Shown here piece by piece: positions 23,355 through 36,100 of a stretch of DNA of 64,000 nucleotides. The position numbers and the translations under genes are program-made. The notes beneath the pieces are model-generated. The model was not told where the DNA came from. It did no database searches and saw nothing but the letters and a program-made list of their open reading frames with translations. Numbering within the stretch: the first letter of the stretch is position 1; each line of letters begins with the position of its first letter. Origin of the DNA: Bryum argenteum (taxonomy: Eukaryota > Streptophyta > Bryopsida > Bryales > Bryaceae); the NCBI GenBank assembly GCA_037043015.1, contig CM073331.1:124001-188000 (forward strand), read 5' to 3'.

Positions 23355-24286
23355 TTAACCCCTAAAAATCCAGGAAAACCGATTCGGTTTTCTGAGATTT
23401 CGGGCAGCTCATTTTAAGCATTTAAATTGATATTTTTGCCTAAGATTTTTATTGGGTGCTCCCCATACAGTAATGTGTATGTGGTAAAATTTTCAAAGTC
23501 AAATTTTAATTTTATAACCTTCACCTAGAAATTTTAGGTTTCAAGTCCTAAACGGGCAGTTTAAAATTTTTTTTTTTTTTTTTTTTTTTAGAAATATGTT
23601 CATTACCAAATTACTATTCAAATTCCAAAGTATCCGAAGTCAAAAAGTTTACCAATTTTACAAGGGCAGCCTCCAAAACTTTCAAAAACAATCTTCACAA
23701 TTTCTAGTAATTTTACAATTTTTTCTTTCAAAAATCGCCAAAATTCGAGATTTTGGATTTTTTCCAAGATTTTTTTTTTCGAAATTCACATTATCATAAA
23801 TGCACCTTCTCACCGTCGAGATTTTTCTCAAACTAAATATATCATACGTGGTGCTTGTTTTACTATATGGTTGTTTTTAGACCTTCTTTCATAAGATATT
23901 TTACATTAAGGTCAAAAAGTGGAATTGGTCTCTAAAATTTTGCATGAGCATACCCAACTTGATTACCTACATGAAAAAAAATGAGGGAAAAATATTTGGA
24001 ATAACAATCATCAAGTTGCCCTTGGCACCATTTAGACAATGCCTCTCACGCAGCGGCAAAAAAAAGTGTTGGTCAAACTTTGATTGTTATGATCTCACAA
24101 ATGACAAACATCCAACGGTTGAAATTTTGACCAGTCCTTTGTATACAAGTTAGGTACAAGATCTTACGGTTCAAAGTCTAAAACCGGAAAAAGAAGTTTC
24201 TCCATTTCCCCATTTCCCAACGAAGGTGAAAAATGGCAGTTTTTGGTTCTGGAGGTCGAGGAAACCCCTGGATTTTTAGGGGTTAA
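23355..24286. mobile_element. Family A TTAA-flanked element, long copy (932 bp)
   Basis: The left end is TTAA then CCCCTAAAAATCCAGG. The right end is its exact reverse complement then TTAA (24283-24286), a perfect 16-base terminal repeat. Flanks differ immediately outside TTAA. The interior is related in inverted orientation to about 160-1065 and carries a homopolymer T run near 23566-23590. There is no intact transposase frame, so it is non-autonomous. Confidence 0.8.
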
Positions 24287-26042
24287 AACTATCCAGGGCA
24301 ACCTTTTAAAGTTTCAATAACAATCTATGTAGTTATTAGTAATTTTTGAATTATTTCTTTCAAAAAAAAAAAAAAAATCCTCAAAAATCACAAATTCATA
24401 AAAGCACTTTCTTGTCGTTATCTTTGTTTCAAATTCATGATTGTCAATCCACAATATTTTAGTTTGCCAATTTTGTACATTTTGACCTCCTAGTAAGATT
24501 AATTTTAGTTTTTGCCTAAAGAACATGGGGGCAGGGTTGTCTTACGTGACACACTTTCGGTAATGGTTGTCTAAATTGTTGTGTTTGACATGTCTGTTTG
24601 ATGTCGAGTTCGACGGGATTGTCTGACCATACTAGAAAATGCATAAAAAAAACATGAACATGGGCCTCTTCAATGTTGTCACCCTCCTTCGAGGGCGATT
24701 GCCTGTCTGATTGTCATGTTTGTGTGATGTTCAACAATGTTGCATAAGACAACCCTGCATGGAGGAACCCTAAGTTTTTGCATGCGCATACTTAACTTAG
24801 TTACTTGGTGGAGAAAATATGAGCAAAATTTTTGGGGTAACAATCACCAACTTAGCCTTTGCACCATTGAGAACACACATCTCGTGCAATGCCCCAAAAA
24901 ACTTCTGCTACAACTTTGAACGTTATGATCTCACAAATGACAAACACCCAATGGTCATCCATGCAATCAGTTATTGTCCTATTGATAATCTAATAGTAAT
25001 GTAATGAAGTGTAAGTTCTTGATTCATTGAATTTGACTTTGGCAACAACTATTTTACTATACTATGATAGTTTTTGATACATTGAGGCCTTTCGTGAGAT
25101 TTAGTATTGAGCAATGAAAGTCCAATGTCTCCTTTTTGTATAAAAGTCCCATTATATATTCAAGTTATTCACAATTTTGATGCTTATAAAATTCATTGGC
25201 TTGCGTGTATATATATGAACAATCTCATCAATCATGATCACTTTATGAGTATCATGAGTAAGGTCTTAGTACACTCTTTTTTTATTGAACAAAATTTACC
25301 ATTCATTTTCAACTTGAGGTTGCCAATTTACAAGATTATAATTGTACTTGTAGTAAGCAATGTTGGGTGGGTTGTATTAAAGTAATTAACGCTAAGACGA
25401 CCAAATTTGGTTGTCCCTACCCGTTTCTCCATGAAGGTGATAAAAGGATATTGATGTTGTAAACATTGCCTTAGCGTCAATGGGTCAACACACCTACATC
25501 ATGACCACTTTCAGAAATCCATAGCAAAATTTTAGAAAAATTAAAAGATAATGATTCCAATTGGTTCAATCTCCCACTTACTTTGCCCATGCACACAAAT
25601 TGCTCACATTAGTAAGTTCTTAACACATACTCAAAACTTGTGCCATTCGAGAGTAGCTTCCTCACTTCTACAACAAGAAAGCTAAACTTCTAAGTATTTT
25701 CAACACTATCAATTCTAGCCACTCAACTATGGCAAATATATACACTCAAACCCCTTTCATGTCACATTTGGAGGAAATCTAAGAATTAGGACTTGGGTAG
25801 ACATCTCTAACTAACCATGTTTTGCACTCCAAAGGCGTGATATAGAAGGCATCCCACCCTAAATGTCACTAGCCATAATATGTAAACAACATCTAGCATG
25901 TTTTAGTTTATCCATACATGAGATTAGTGAACCACCATACGTGGTTGTTGTACTCACAATTGGTACCGTCAGCCCGCCTAAAACCGAGCCCCCTCCTAAA
26001 ACCAAACTCTACAAATTGATATAAATCTCAACATATCGCCAC
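24287..26042. other. AT-rich spacer with repeat fragment
   Basis: About 24770-24960 is a diverged direct copy of 23935-24125, inside the long family A element (shared GTTATGATCTCACAAATGACA minus the last base). Nothing else could be assigned. Confidence 0.45.
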
Positions 26043-26951
26043 TTAACCCCTTAAGATTTTCAAAACCCAAAACTGATTTTAAGGGTTTCAACACAAACAG
26101 AATTCAGTCAACTTTGACAATTATAATCTCACAAATGAAGAGGATTCAACTATTTAAATTTGGCATGCAACTAGTAGGCCAAGTTAACTTTAAGATACTA
26201 CGGTTGGATCTTCTAATCAATACTTCGATTGAACTTTTTTGCTCGTGAAGTAAGGTAGAAGGCCCTAAAACCACCACGACCCCCATAGCTGTCCCGTAGC
26301 CCTCCGTATAAGGGGTGCTGGTGATATAAAATTCGGTGATCTGTGGATCAAGGCTCCAAATTTAGATTCGGAAGTTAGTGGTGACCAGTGTCATGCAAAA
26401 TCAACATTGGTGGCGACTGAAACAGTTTTTGGCTGTTAGATATATTGTAAAAAGCACTTGCAAGCCCTAAGAGCGCGGGAGGGGAGCTTTTGCTTCCACA
26501 TTGGACACACCACCCGTGTAGGGGTGAGGCACTTGTGACGCAATCCTGCTCCCGGCCAAACCAGAATAGAGTCACATGGTTCATCGTTTTGGCACAGTGG
26601 GTCTGTGATTTTAGCCAGCAATTGCGACACAGATTTAGGTGACTTGACACACAGGGTTTAATTGTGACACTGTTTGGAATTAGGCACACCTACTCATCAG
26701 ATCTGGGTCACCAAGTACTTTTGGCTTTGCAAATTTGTATTTATTTATATATTGGGAATTCGGTATCGAAATTTTTTGCATCCCCTGAGAAAACTTCTTC
26801 CCTACATGGGGAAAATTTAAACCAAAAATAACCATCCCAAAAATACCTCACAAAGCTTAAGTTGGCGGTTTTAGGGCCTTCTACCTTAGAAGAAGGTCAA
26901 TTTCTTTCGAAATTAAGGCAATCTTGCACCAAGCCGATCTCTAGGAGTCAA
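26043..26951. mobile_element. Family A miniature element interrupted by a family B element
   Basis: The left end is TTAACCCCTTAAGATTTTC. The interior matches the 6442 copy through GGTTGGATCTTCTAATCAAT and GTGAAG, is interrupted by the family B element, and resumes at GAAGAAGGTCAATTT. It ends near a degenerate AGGAGTCAA at about 26951. Confidence 0.65.
26253..26886. mobile_element. Family B element (AGGTAGAAGG ends, TA target)
   Basis: Terminal repeats AGGTAGAAGGCCCTAAAACC and its reverse complement bound ~634 bases flanked by TA on both sides. The paralogous 6.4 kb copy reads GAAGTAGAAGG across the site, showing a clean TA duplication. The interior encodes nothing recognisable. A TA target suggests a Tc1/mariner-like mover, though the ends do not resemble the usual plant Stowaway ends. 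Confidence 0.8.
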
Positions 26952-29274
26952 AATGGAGCTAATTTAATGCTTGTTTCTTGCACACTAACTCGGTGGCTTC
27001 ATTTGGTTGGACATTTATTGTCCACAAGTGAGCATGTTGTGAAAACTAATACCCCACCTATGCCCCCAAAATAGGCATCTACTTACCCTCCCCTTCAAAA
27101 ATTCATAACAAATAGAGAATCATTGCGAAAATTATGATTCAACTTCAAATATTCTTCCTACTCGTTTGCAAATATGAGGTAGAAATTTCATATCCAACTT
27201 TTGTGAAGAAATACGTTGAAACGCTATCAATTAGGCATGTTGACATTTCCAAGGCTCAAAAATGGTGATGAAACAAGTAATCATTGGAAGGGTGCCCATT
27301 CTTCTTTGATCCTTTTTTTCAAGGGACATGGTTTTTTTAGCATCCAAACTTGAAGAGTACAAGTCAACAAAAGATAATGACAAATGCCATTCAAGCCATT
27401 TTATGTACAGTGGTTGGAAATCCGAGCCCATGACAAGTAGGGCCCATGCCATTTTTTGTCATATAAGGCGGGGGGACATGCCATGTACCATTGGCAAAAT
27501 TATAGTCGACCATATTTTTGGGAATTGGGTTTTTTAGATAACAACAGGTTTTTCGTATCTTCTCCACCACATCATGTAGCATGGGTTATCTCAACGACAA
27601 ATATTCTCCTCGTAGAATTCGCGCATCCGCATAGCATCCATAGGGATGTTAATTATCTATGCAAGCAATTTTCGTGCATGGCAAAAATTAGTAGAGAGAC
27701 AAATATTCTCCTTGTAGAATTTGCGCATTGGCATAGCATCTATGGTGAGACCACCTATTGTCGTACACTTAAGAAAAATTGAGGAAATTTATATACTTGA
27801 AGTGAGAAATAAGTGGGTTTACTATTTTTCAGGGATAAAGAAAAGGAAAAGACAAACTTTCCCTATTTTTGTGATTTTTTTAAATAAATACATAATTATT
27901 TACAAATTTTAAAAGGAGAATCCTAAAGGCGGGGCACCCTAAATATGTACGCATAAGGTACATGCAAGGGAGGTCGGATCTTTGTAAAGGCAAGAATCTT
28001 GGGGTGCCTACCTTAAGGTAGGTGCTTGCCTTTAGGTGGTTTCACCATATAGGGATGTTATCAGTGCAAGCACTTATTGTGCGCGGGGAAAATTAGTAGA
28101 AAGATAGAACAAGTGGAATCATCAGTTTTGGACTCTTCTGTGATAAGTTATGAGTTTTTGAAGATGGAAATATAGGTGTTTCTAAAATGAGACCCTCGTA
28201 ATGGTTGCAGAGCGTACATGGTACTATTGCATGTCGGAAGCTATTATGTACCTGTGAGTGATGATTATTATAGCTTCGTTATGGGACGTGCTCCATTCTG
28301 AACCACTCTACTATTAGGTAGGACGTGACATTGGATGCTTTTGTATATATAGTGTTGGTGGAATTAGAATTGATATTTCTTCACAATCTTTTCGTAGAAA
28401 TGTTTGTTTTACATTGACATTACATAAACATTCATGCTCTTTGTCGAGTGTGTTGTATAAATCTTCAGTACGTGAATAATTCATTTGGTCCTTGAAGAGT
28501 TCAACCAACAAGTTTAGCACCCTATGATATGTATAGGAGTTTACTATAGAACAAACCTTTCTGTTGGAGCATATAGCAAGCTCTTGAACAAGACAAGTAA
28601 ATCGACCACAACAAAAACTTATTGATGTTAGGGCAAGAGACATGTAAGCCCTAAGACCGTGGTGTCAAATTTTAATAATTTTCACTTTTGGGTTGGATTG
28701 CTATAGGGGTAGAACGTTCAAAATCCAAACGTCACCAAAAACCATTTACTAGCTCATCCTACCATCTCATCTAACATGAGATACATCCTAACTTCCAACT
28801 TCGCTTGTTGATGTGCTCATGGTGTACATTCCAGATCAAGCGGTTCTTGACACCCCTATAAGTTCTAATTCCAAAGATTCTATAGCTAGATCAAGATAAA
28901 TCCAAAATTCACAATTCTAATTGGTCCATTTTCCTACTGTGATACTTTGTTTTACAACTTCACAATCTCCAACTTCTTTCCAATGTGTGACGTACAAACC
29001 AAAACCAAACTAATCTCTCTCGAGGGAGCTCCTTCGGTTCATGCTTGTATTTCTCTCCAATGATTGGTTAAAAAAATACAAGAAAAATAGAAAAGACGAA
29101 CAAACCAAAGCAAATCCCTCCCAAGATGCTAGGGACGAAATATCCATATGGAGAATGTTTTCTTACACAAGTAGTAAACTATTCATAAATGTTCAAATAC
29201 TCGATGCTTTGGGAACAACGATTGTGCTCCTTCGATCTTCTGCACAACACGTTGCGGACTGGACACCAAGTTAA
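26952..29274. other. AT-rich spacer with a short tandem repeat
   Basis: A ~108-base unit containing ACAAATATTCTCCT-GTAGAAT and GCATAGCATC-ATG occurs twice at about 27597-27750. A related GGGATGTTA...GCAAGC word pair recurs at 28055. Open stretches such as 28314-28643 (minus) are not supported by splice context or motifs. Confidence 0.45.
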
Positions 29275-29383
29275 ATTGGGGACCAAACTCAGAAAACCAT
29301 CAAAATAATGCATTTTCTAGTTTAGTCCCTAGTTCAATCTTAGAGTAAAAATTTGGTGCCCAGTTCGTCGTTTGGTCCCCAAT
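29275..29383. repeat. Short inverted repeat, possible MITE fragment
   Basis: ATTGGGGACCAAAC at 29275-29288 is repeated as its exact reverse complement at 29370-29383. The centre contains further TAGTCCCTAG and GGTCCC words. It could fold as a hairpin of about 109 bases. Confidence 0.5.
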
Positions 29384-29788
29384 CCGACCCGACCAAAACG
29401 GGGTGTTTTGGTCCCTAGTCCATCGCACTTAGCGGATTCTCTGCTATGATGCATGCATGACAACACTTTGATCGTTCATAACTGAAACATATGTTGCATC
29501 CTACGCAAAATGCTTGTATCTGTTGAAGCATTGTGAACTTATCAAATACAAAAATGGTCAGGATAATCAGCCCATACATACAGTGGAGTTCGATCGTTGA
29601 AAGAACGCCTGAATCATACTACGATTTTGCAATTACGATGTGCAGATGAATTCAATCTCCTTGTTTTACAGAATACACGGCTATGTCGACGAATCCAACA
29701 ACTACCCTCTTCGTTCAATGGTACAATCTAAGCAAGCTTACTGATTTGGTTTTGAATGAGGGCTTCTTCTACTGTAATAGTTCCTTTA

Positions 29789-31506
29789 TCACATCATTCG
29801 GCATCCAATGCCTCCTCCTCCCTCGTCCTTATTGTGGCGCACATTGTTGTAAGTTGAAAGCTCCACGAAGTCCATCTCCCGTCCTGCAAAAAAATCCCCA
29901 TTCACCTCTTGATACTCAATTCGACTAGTGTGCAAAACTCTTACAATTCAAACACTAGGGTGCACGACTTTCCATTTACATTCGAAGGAAGCAAGCATGG
30001 TGCACGAGTTTCCATTTACATTCGGAGGAAGCAAGCATGAGAATCAGGAATGCTTGATTTGCACTGCTAGAATACCAGGTTTTCTTTTTCGAGTCGTGGA
30101 TTGTTTTGTTTTTATCGTCATAGAGGCCATATTTTTATTGTGATTTGAGAAGGGGAGCTGCAAGAGAAGAAAGAGCAAGCAAGGAAGTACGGTGACTGAC
30201 TTGAAAGTGTGCAGTAGGCGCTCTTTTGCTGCAGTTCACTTTTCGAAACGTTCACTCGAGCTCCCTTGGCACGATTAGCTGGTGCCTGCACAAAGCTTAC
30301 CTCATCAGCAAATCACTGGGAGATCATTCAGCGAGAGAGAAGGAAAACTAGGGTTACCTGCAGAATCTGGCAATTGTCGAGAGTGCTTGGTCCTCCCTGT
30401 CACTCACAAACACACCACCCTCATCAGCTCGGGAATGAGTTTGGTTCGAAACTGCTAAAATTATCTTTGAGGATGTACATCCACTAAAGATACGGTCATT
30501 TTGATGAAAACTCTCACCGGTATCCGGAGTCTAAGAGGATCAATCATCCACTTTTAGGCTTCCAAGCCACAGAAATTATTGATTGCATGTTAATGCTAAC
30601 GGACGAATTGCAGAGAAACTAAACAAAGTGAAGGAACTGGAATCCTGGAAAGAATTTTAAGTATGGAGGAATGAATGGAACGGGAGATGATTTTGACCTA
30701 AATCCGTAAAGATGTCATTTTAAAGCTCTCACGACTTTTCCGATTCTGAGACGCAAAACCTCGAATCCATCACAAGCCTCCGGATCTGAGTACTAATTGA
30801 CGAAAAATCTTTCGAATACTGTAGGACTTGGAGTCCTGAGAAGGGTTTTAGCAGGGGGGGGGGGGGATTGGAGGGAATACTCATTCCTTCACGATTCGAA
30901 GACAGAATTGCGCGCCTCTGAATCTAAATGCTAACTAAGAAAGACTGTAGAGCAACTAAACATTTTGCGGAAGAATTTAATAGGGGAATCAGATGATGCG
31001 CAAAAATTGTGACATCAGGTCAATTATCAACACAATTTAAAGCTCCCACGACTTTTACGATTACGAAATACTGAATTTGGATTAGCCTGATTAGTTGCGC
31101 GGAGACTCTGACTTTCAAAGCTGATTAGCAATTTGTAAAGCGGCTTGAAAATTTATCGAAAATTGGGAGGCAGCAATTGAAGTCCTGAATGGGATGGGGA
31201 AAGGATTGTGACCTTGGAGTAGGGAATGATGTGGTCGTAGTCATGGCAAAGGCACCCCTGACAGCCAACAAGCTTCCGAAAAACGATATTCCCAAGAGCG
31301 TCGCGTCGCCATCGGGCGGGGTCGCGCCCCGGGACAGTCTCCGCTTTCGCCCAGCAGGCCTCCTTCACGTCGTGCGGAAACGAGCGCGGGCCCTGATAAT
31401 ACGAATCAGTTGAGCTCACTGATAAATCGCCTTCCTCGTACTCTTGCTGCGACTTGCGCGCGGCCTTGGAGGCGCCGCGCACTGCCTTGGCCAGTCCCCT
31501 CACCAT
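29789..31506 (-). CDS. HNH endonuclease domain-containing protein (At1g18680-type)
   Basis: Four exons by phase and homology: 31506-31213, 30396-30358 (a 39-base micro-exon), 30285-30201 and 29883-29789, giving 170 residues. The HNH core reads CHDYDHIIPYSK, then GGPSTLDNCQILQ, then NRAKG, so the conserved DH, N and NR-x-K positions are present. The upstream signature GRDPARWRRDALGNIVFRKL is diagnostic of the plant family, and the end (EMDFVELSTYNNVR) matches the family's C-terminal block. The first donor (AAG then GTCACA) is weak but required by the join. The ATG at 31506 is chosen because the only upstream extension begins GTG. HNH proteins cut or nick nucleic acid using a metal ion; the substrate and location of this plant family are not known to me. 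Confidence 0.88.
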
Positions 31507-32438
31507 ATCCACTCCACTTCTTCAGTAGCTACTACGGGACTGTTTCCCCTTCCCCGATGTGTGCGAATTTGGGCTTTTTTTTCGTAATTTTGAATGGGAG
31601 CGGAGGGAACGAGGTGTTGATGCAACTTTGAAGTGGAGTGCACTAGGTTTGATAAAATAGTGTTGGATGACATTTAATGTTGTTCCTTTACCTTACCTTC
31701 CAACTCTAATTTTCATTTGGAGTAAATTTAATGTCACATAATGTGAACGCTTTTTGTTTAGAGTGCTTGTGATGGTCTTCTAGGACGCCTTCTTGATCAC
31801 CTGCAAACAAAAGACTGTTCCTAACCTTAAGAAAGTGAAATCCTAGAAGCATAAATTCAGCTAAAACAATAGCAGCAACACAATGTTTGAGTAGCTACGA
31901 TCAGATTGCACATAGTAATAGAGATGTTGTCAACAAAACTTTCAAGTTATTGTGGGCCTCCCCTGAATCGGATGAACATGATGCGTAAGACTCGGATTAA
32001 AAGGAGGCTACAAAATCCTAAGCCACTCCCAGCGTACTATCCTAAAATGCCCAAAAAAGGATACAATGTTCAGAGAAGGAGAATGAAGGAGTTGGTGAGG
32101 AGGATGAGGAGAGGAGAGATGGTGACACCTTGCCGCTCTCTACGAGCACCACCACCTTGTTTGGCTTCATGAACTTCATCATACTGGCTCAATCAAAAAG
32201 CCAGCGATGGAACATGATTGCAAAAATAGTTGGACTTCCTTACGTGTCAACGCATGCCCTATATCTATGTCTCTCTCTACTTCATTGGTTCCATCCAACA
32301 CTAAATGTACTCTTGTAAAATGTTGTCTTGCCTAAATTTTCCTATAGAGCTAATATAGTTTTAGGATTGTTATTTACCAATCTAACATCAACTTCGATTT
32401 GAATGTTCATTCTAGCTTGCAAATTCAAAATAAGTTTA
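31507..32438. other. Intergenic spacer upstream of HNH gene
   Basis: It holds the 5' region of the minus-strand HNH gene, then AT-rich DNA. A basic open stretch at 31906-32172 (plus) shows no motif or splice context and is not called. Confidence 0.4.
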
Positions 32439-32827
32439 CAAGTTTGTTCTTGAAATACTATAGCTCATTCTTGATGCATGATTTGTATCTCTTCCTCTTG
32501 TGTTGAGGTGTGGAGCAATTTTTAAGAAGATATTGCATGGCATTTATAGTAGGTTGATAAGTCATCTCTTAAAATCTGCATGAATAATGAACGTATTTGA
32601 GCTTAGTTATTAGTGCATGAGAGATCTCACTCAATTTGTCATGCAGCACCCTTCACTTTCTAGTGCGGCATTGTAAAGGTGCGGGGAGGGCTTTTATATG
32701 CTTTGATAGGAATTTTTTAAATAACAAGACTATTTATAGCTCACTTCAGATTGTAGCATGAAGTGAAAGTGAAAGTGATACAAATCATGCATCAAGAATG
32801 AGCTATAATATATAAAGAACAAACTTG
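32439..32827. mobile_element. Long hairpin-forming inverted repeat (389 bp)
   Basis: About 51 bases at 32439-32489 are the near-exact reverse complement of 32777-32827. The innermost part, GCTCATTCTTGATGCATGAT, is perfect and the outer part has a few mismatches. The ~287-base centre is AT-rich with no reading frame. It fits a miniature inverted-repeat transposon or a hairpin RNA locus and lies ~360 bases downstream of the amidase-like gene's stop. Confidence 0.65.
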
Positions 32828-33183
32828 AGTGCACACGCAATGTTAAAGAGAAAACTGTCCCTCGGTGCTGAATTCGTAAATCATCTGGAGGTACTGTACA
32901 AAGACAAGATCACGTATAAAGTGAAAATATTTCTTACACAAAATTTTAATGTACAAACTCAGCAAAAAAAGCCCATTACTTGCGCAGTGTTTTGCAGGCG
33001 TCCCTTACCTACTTTCTAGCATAAGTATTCTCTTACTTCATAAATAGCTAAAGAATAACGAAGGATCAGCCGTTGTGTAAATGGATGTTGGGTTCCCCAA
33101 TCATCAAAAACTCTCGTCTCAGAAAGGAACAAAATGAAGCGATGAAAATTTCATGTTTTCACAAAGAATAAGCTTGGTGAAGA

Positions 33184-36100
33184 TTACCGACTTGCTGTGG
33201 CAATATCGTTGTAAGTGTCTAAGTCGACCACGAGCCCTCGCGGTACCCGATTGGGAGCACTTGCTCGCTCTATTGCAGAAACAAATTGATTTGATAGCCT
33301 TCTCGCAGCCCATGTCCGCTGCCATGGCTTCATTTGCACTATCTGTTTCAACAAACAAGACAACCAGATGGATATCAGTTTATACCAACACGTGATGCTG
33401 CAACAACAAGAGGCTGATCCACTGACAAGTGAGCTACTAATGGAATGTTCTATGTCTCCTCCCCCCACAAAGATTTCCTTCCGCGAGAGAATGGAATTCA
33501 GATTAGCTTTGTTGAAGTGGCCACTGAGAGAGCTCCTGATATAATGGAAGGGAAAGTGCTCCTACTAATAAATCGAATAAATTGATTGGAGATTACAGTT
33601 TCTAGAAAGGCGCAACCAATTTCTGTTTTCTCAACCTATGTCAACATTTTGGTAGAGATAGATGTTCAAAAGGAGGCAACAGTCACCTCGTCAGCATTGA
33701 AACATTCCACAATGACGCCACCACGACGAGAAACTCCAAGCTCCCGGTAGTCCATCCCAAAGTCGCCGAAGGTCTGCGTAAGCTCCTGTGCAAGTCAGAC
33801 AATTAGGATAAGAATGTGCCGACATTGGGTTTATCCGGAATATTTTAGTCTGAACTCGACCTTGACTTGAGTATTATAGATGTAAACATTCGCAGTTAGA
33901 AGCCTTAAAGAATAACTCAATGAACTCCTTGATGATCTAGGTCCATCACATCCTGCTGTAAGATACACGCACTTTGTAAAATGTCATTTCTTACCTTGCT
34001 GAGAGGTAAATTCTGATCACCGATAACTCCGAGAACATGGCCTCTGTAATCGGCGTCGGAGCCCTGCATAAAATTACCAAAGATGATCAGTACATTCAAT
34101 CCCCTATCATGTAACTTCAAAGTTAATTCAAAGCATGGCTACATGACGCACAACAGTAGCTGATACAAAGAGCACAACTGTACCTGTCCATGGATCTCCA
34201 TTACAGGAATGCCGTTCATAGACTTCAAGAACACACGATAACATCAGTTAGTATTTCTAGTCCGTGATGCTAAATAACTGGTACAAAAGAAAATCTGATA
34301 TATGCACAAACGAGTGGGTATGAGGGAATGATTGATACCTGATGTGAGACCCAATTAAGATATTCTTCCCATGACATACGAGGGGCATCACGGTCAGGTC
34401 GTAGAACCTCCCACCCATTGTTTCGTAATTGTTTCTCTACCACATTAGCTACCTGGAAGAGCTTCGTGAATCAGATTAGAATCCTTGCTACACAGTGTAA
34501 CGATGAATGAAAAAGCCTCCAGAATGTGGTAAGGTCAAGGTTTGGACACGCAACATACATCCATATTGAACTCACGCTCCCCATGCGCTCCCGGTTCTGA
34601 TTGACAGTCAATCCAGTGACCAGGTACCACACTGATGGTATCCGTTGCTCCAATCAGCTTCGAGGCTTGTCGGTACACGTACGCAGGCTGAACAGGTTCT
34701 CGCTTAGCCTGCATCAATCATTCACCTCTCAGTACTCATGGAACCTAACCGAGGTAGACCCCCTCACCTAGGTTATTTCGTAAACTTGTATGAGTTTGCA
34801 ATAAGATTGAAGTACTTACATGTGTGCCAAATATATGTGATATCTTCAAATAACTTGAGCGGAGGTAGACCGGAGGTTTGTCCTTGCTGCTAGGTGACTC
34901 ACTCCGGAGGAAGTCCACTGGTATATTTGCTGAACCTACTGCTACCTGGAAGCATTATCACGTGAGATTCACTTTTGAGAACCCTGACAACAAGACTTTC
35001 ACGTAAAGCACTAAATATTTGCATTAACAGGAAGATTTCGTGACGCAATAACATAGTGCTTGATCAGACTGGAACCTGGAACCTACAGCTTTACAGTGTT
35101 TGGAGAGCTTCAAGGTCTTCGAATAATGGATATTCAATCCATTTTTCACAGGCTCCACCATTAACTTTGACTGCACAGGGAGGTAATAAAGAGTACCAGC
35201 AAACCTGGGGTTACACTTCACTCTAGTACAGCCGCCTCTCAACAATGAAACCAGGTTCACCATGCACAAGGTGTGCACTGGAATGACGATAAATTTGATT
35301 CAATACGCAGGCATGTTCTTAAAACGCAGTAGCTCTTAGCCATACCATGGCCTCTACAAAGTACAAGTTGTTCGAAAGCAACTTCATGCACGTACCACAT
35401 CTTTGAGCCAATCGAGCTGCACGCTCCAATAAGGTCCCTTCTTCAATGGCACCTGTTTCCACATGACCAAGTTCGTTAATGAACAGGAATATACATCATA
35501 CATGAATCCAAAGATATGAACACAGAAGAAGGGACACACAGAATAAAGCTATGGCCTCGTGGAAACAATGATTTCTACCTCCAAATTGGCACGCAGAGTG
35601 AAAGCCGTTGCGCCAACAGAAAATTGACGCTTCACGGTCAATGAAGGGACAGGCAGAAGCTCCAAAGTTGGCCGCAAGGCTGCAAAGTGCATTAGAGATA
35701 CGCCTCGCTCAGGTCAGAGTTATACCATGACTTCCTTCCCCTTTCCTGACAAAGCCCAAAGCGTACAGCTCACTATTTGGCTATGTAGAAATCCCACAAG
35801 TATAACACAATGTCCAACGCAAGTACAACATAAACCAGTAGACTTTACGCATGTCTTACGAGCAACAAGGCTTCTAAACTTGCATAGTGTAGGTCATGCA
35901 ACTACACTACGATCGAAAGCTCTCAGAAACATTTGCACAAAACATAATCCTCACCTAAGTTGCCAAAAACTGGAGTTCTCAATTTGATGCAGACATGAGG
36001 AAGTAGGCGAAACGCCTGAATCCTTGAGTTCTTCAATGAGTCGTCGTTCGATACGTTTTGGTGGTCTAACCGAGCGTCCAATGTGACACCACTTTTAATT

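Noticed and set aside
28314..28643. 109-codon minus-strand frame that looks protein-like
   Set aside because: No ATG context, no partner exon and no recognisable motif; left as a note in the spacer.
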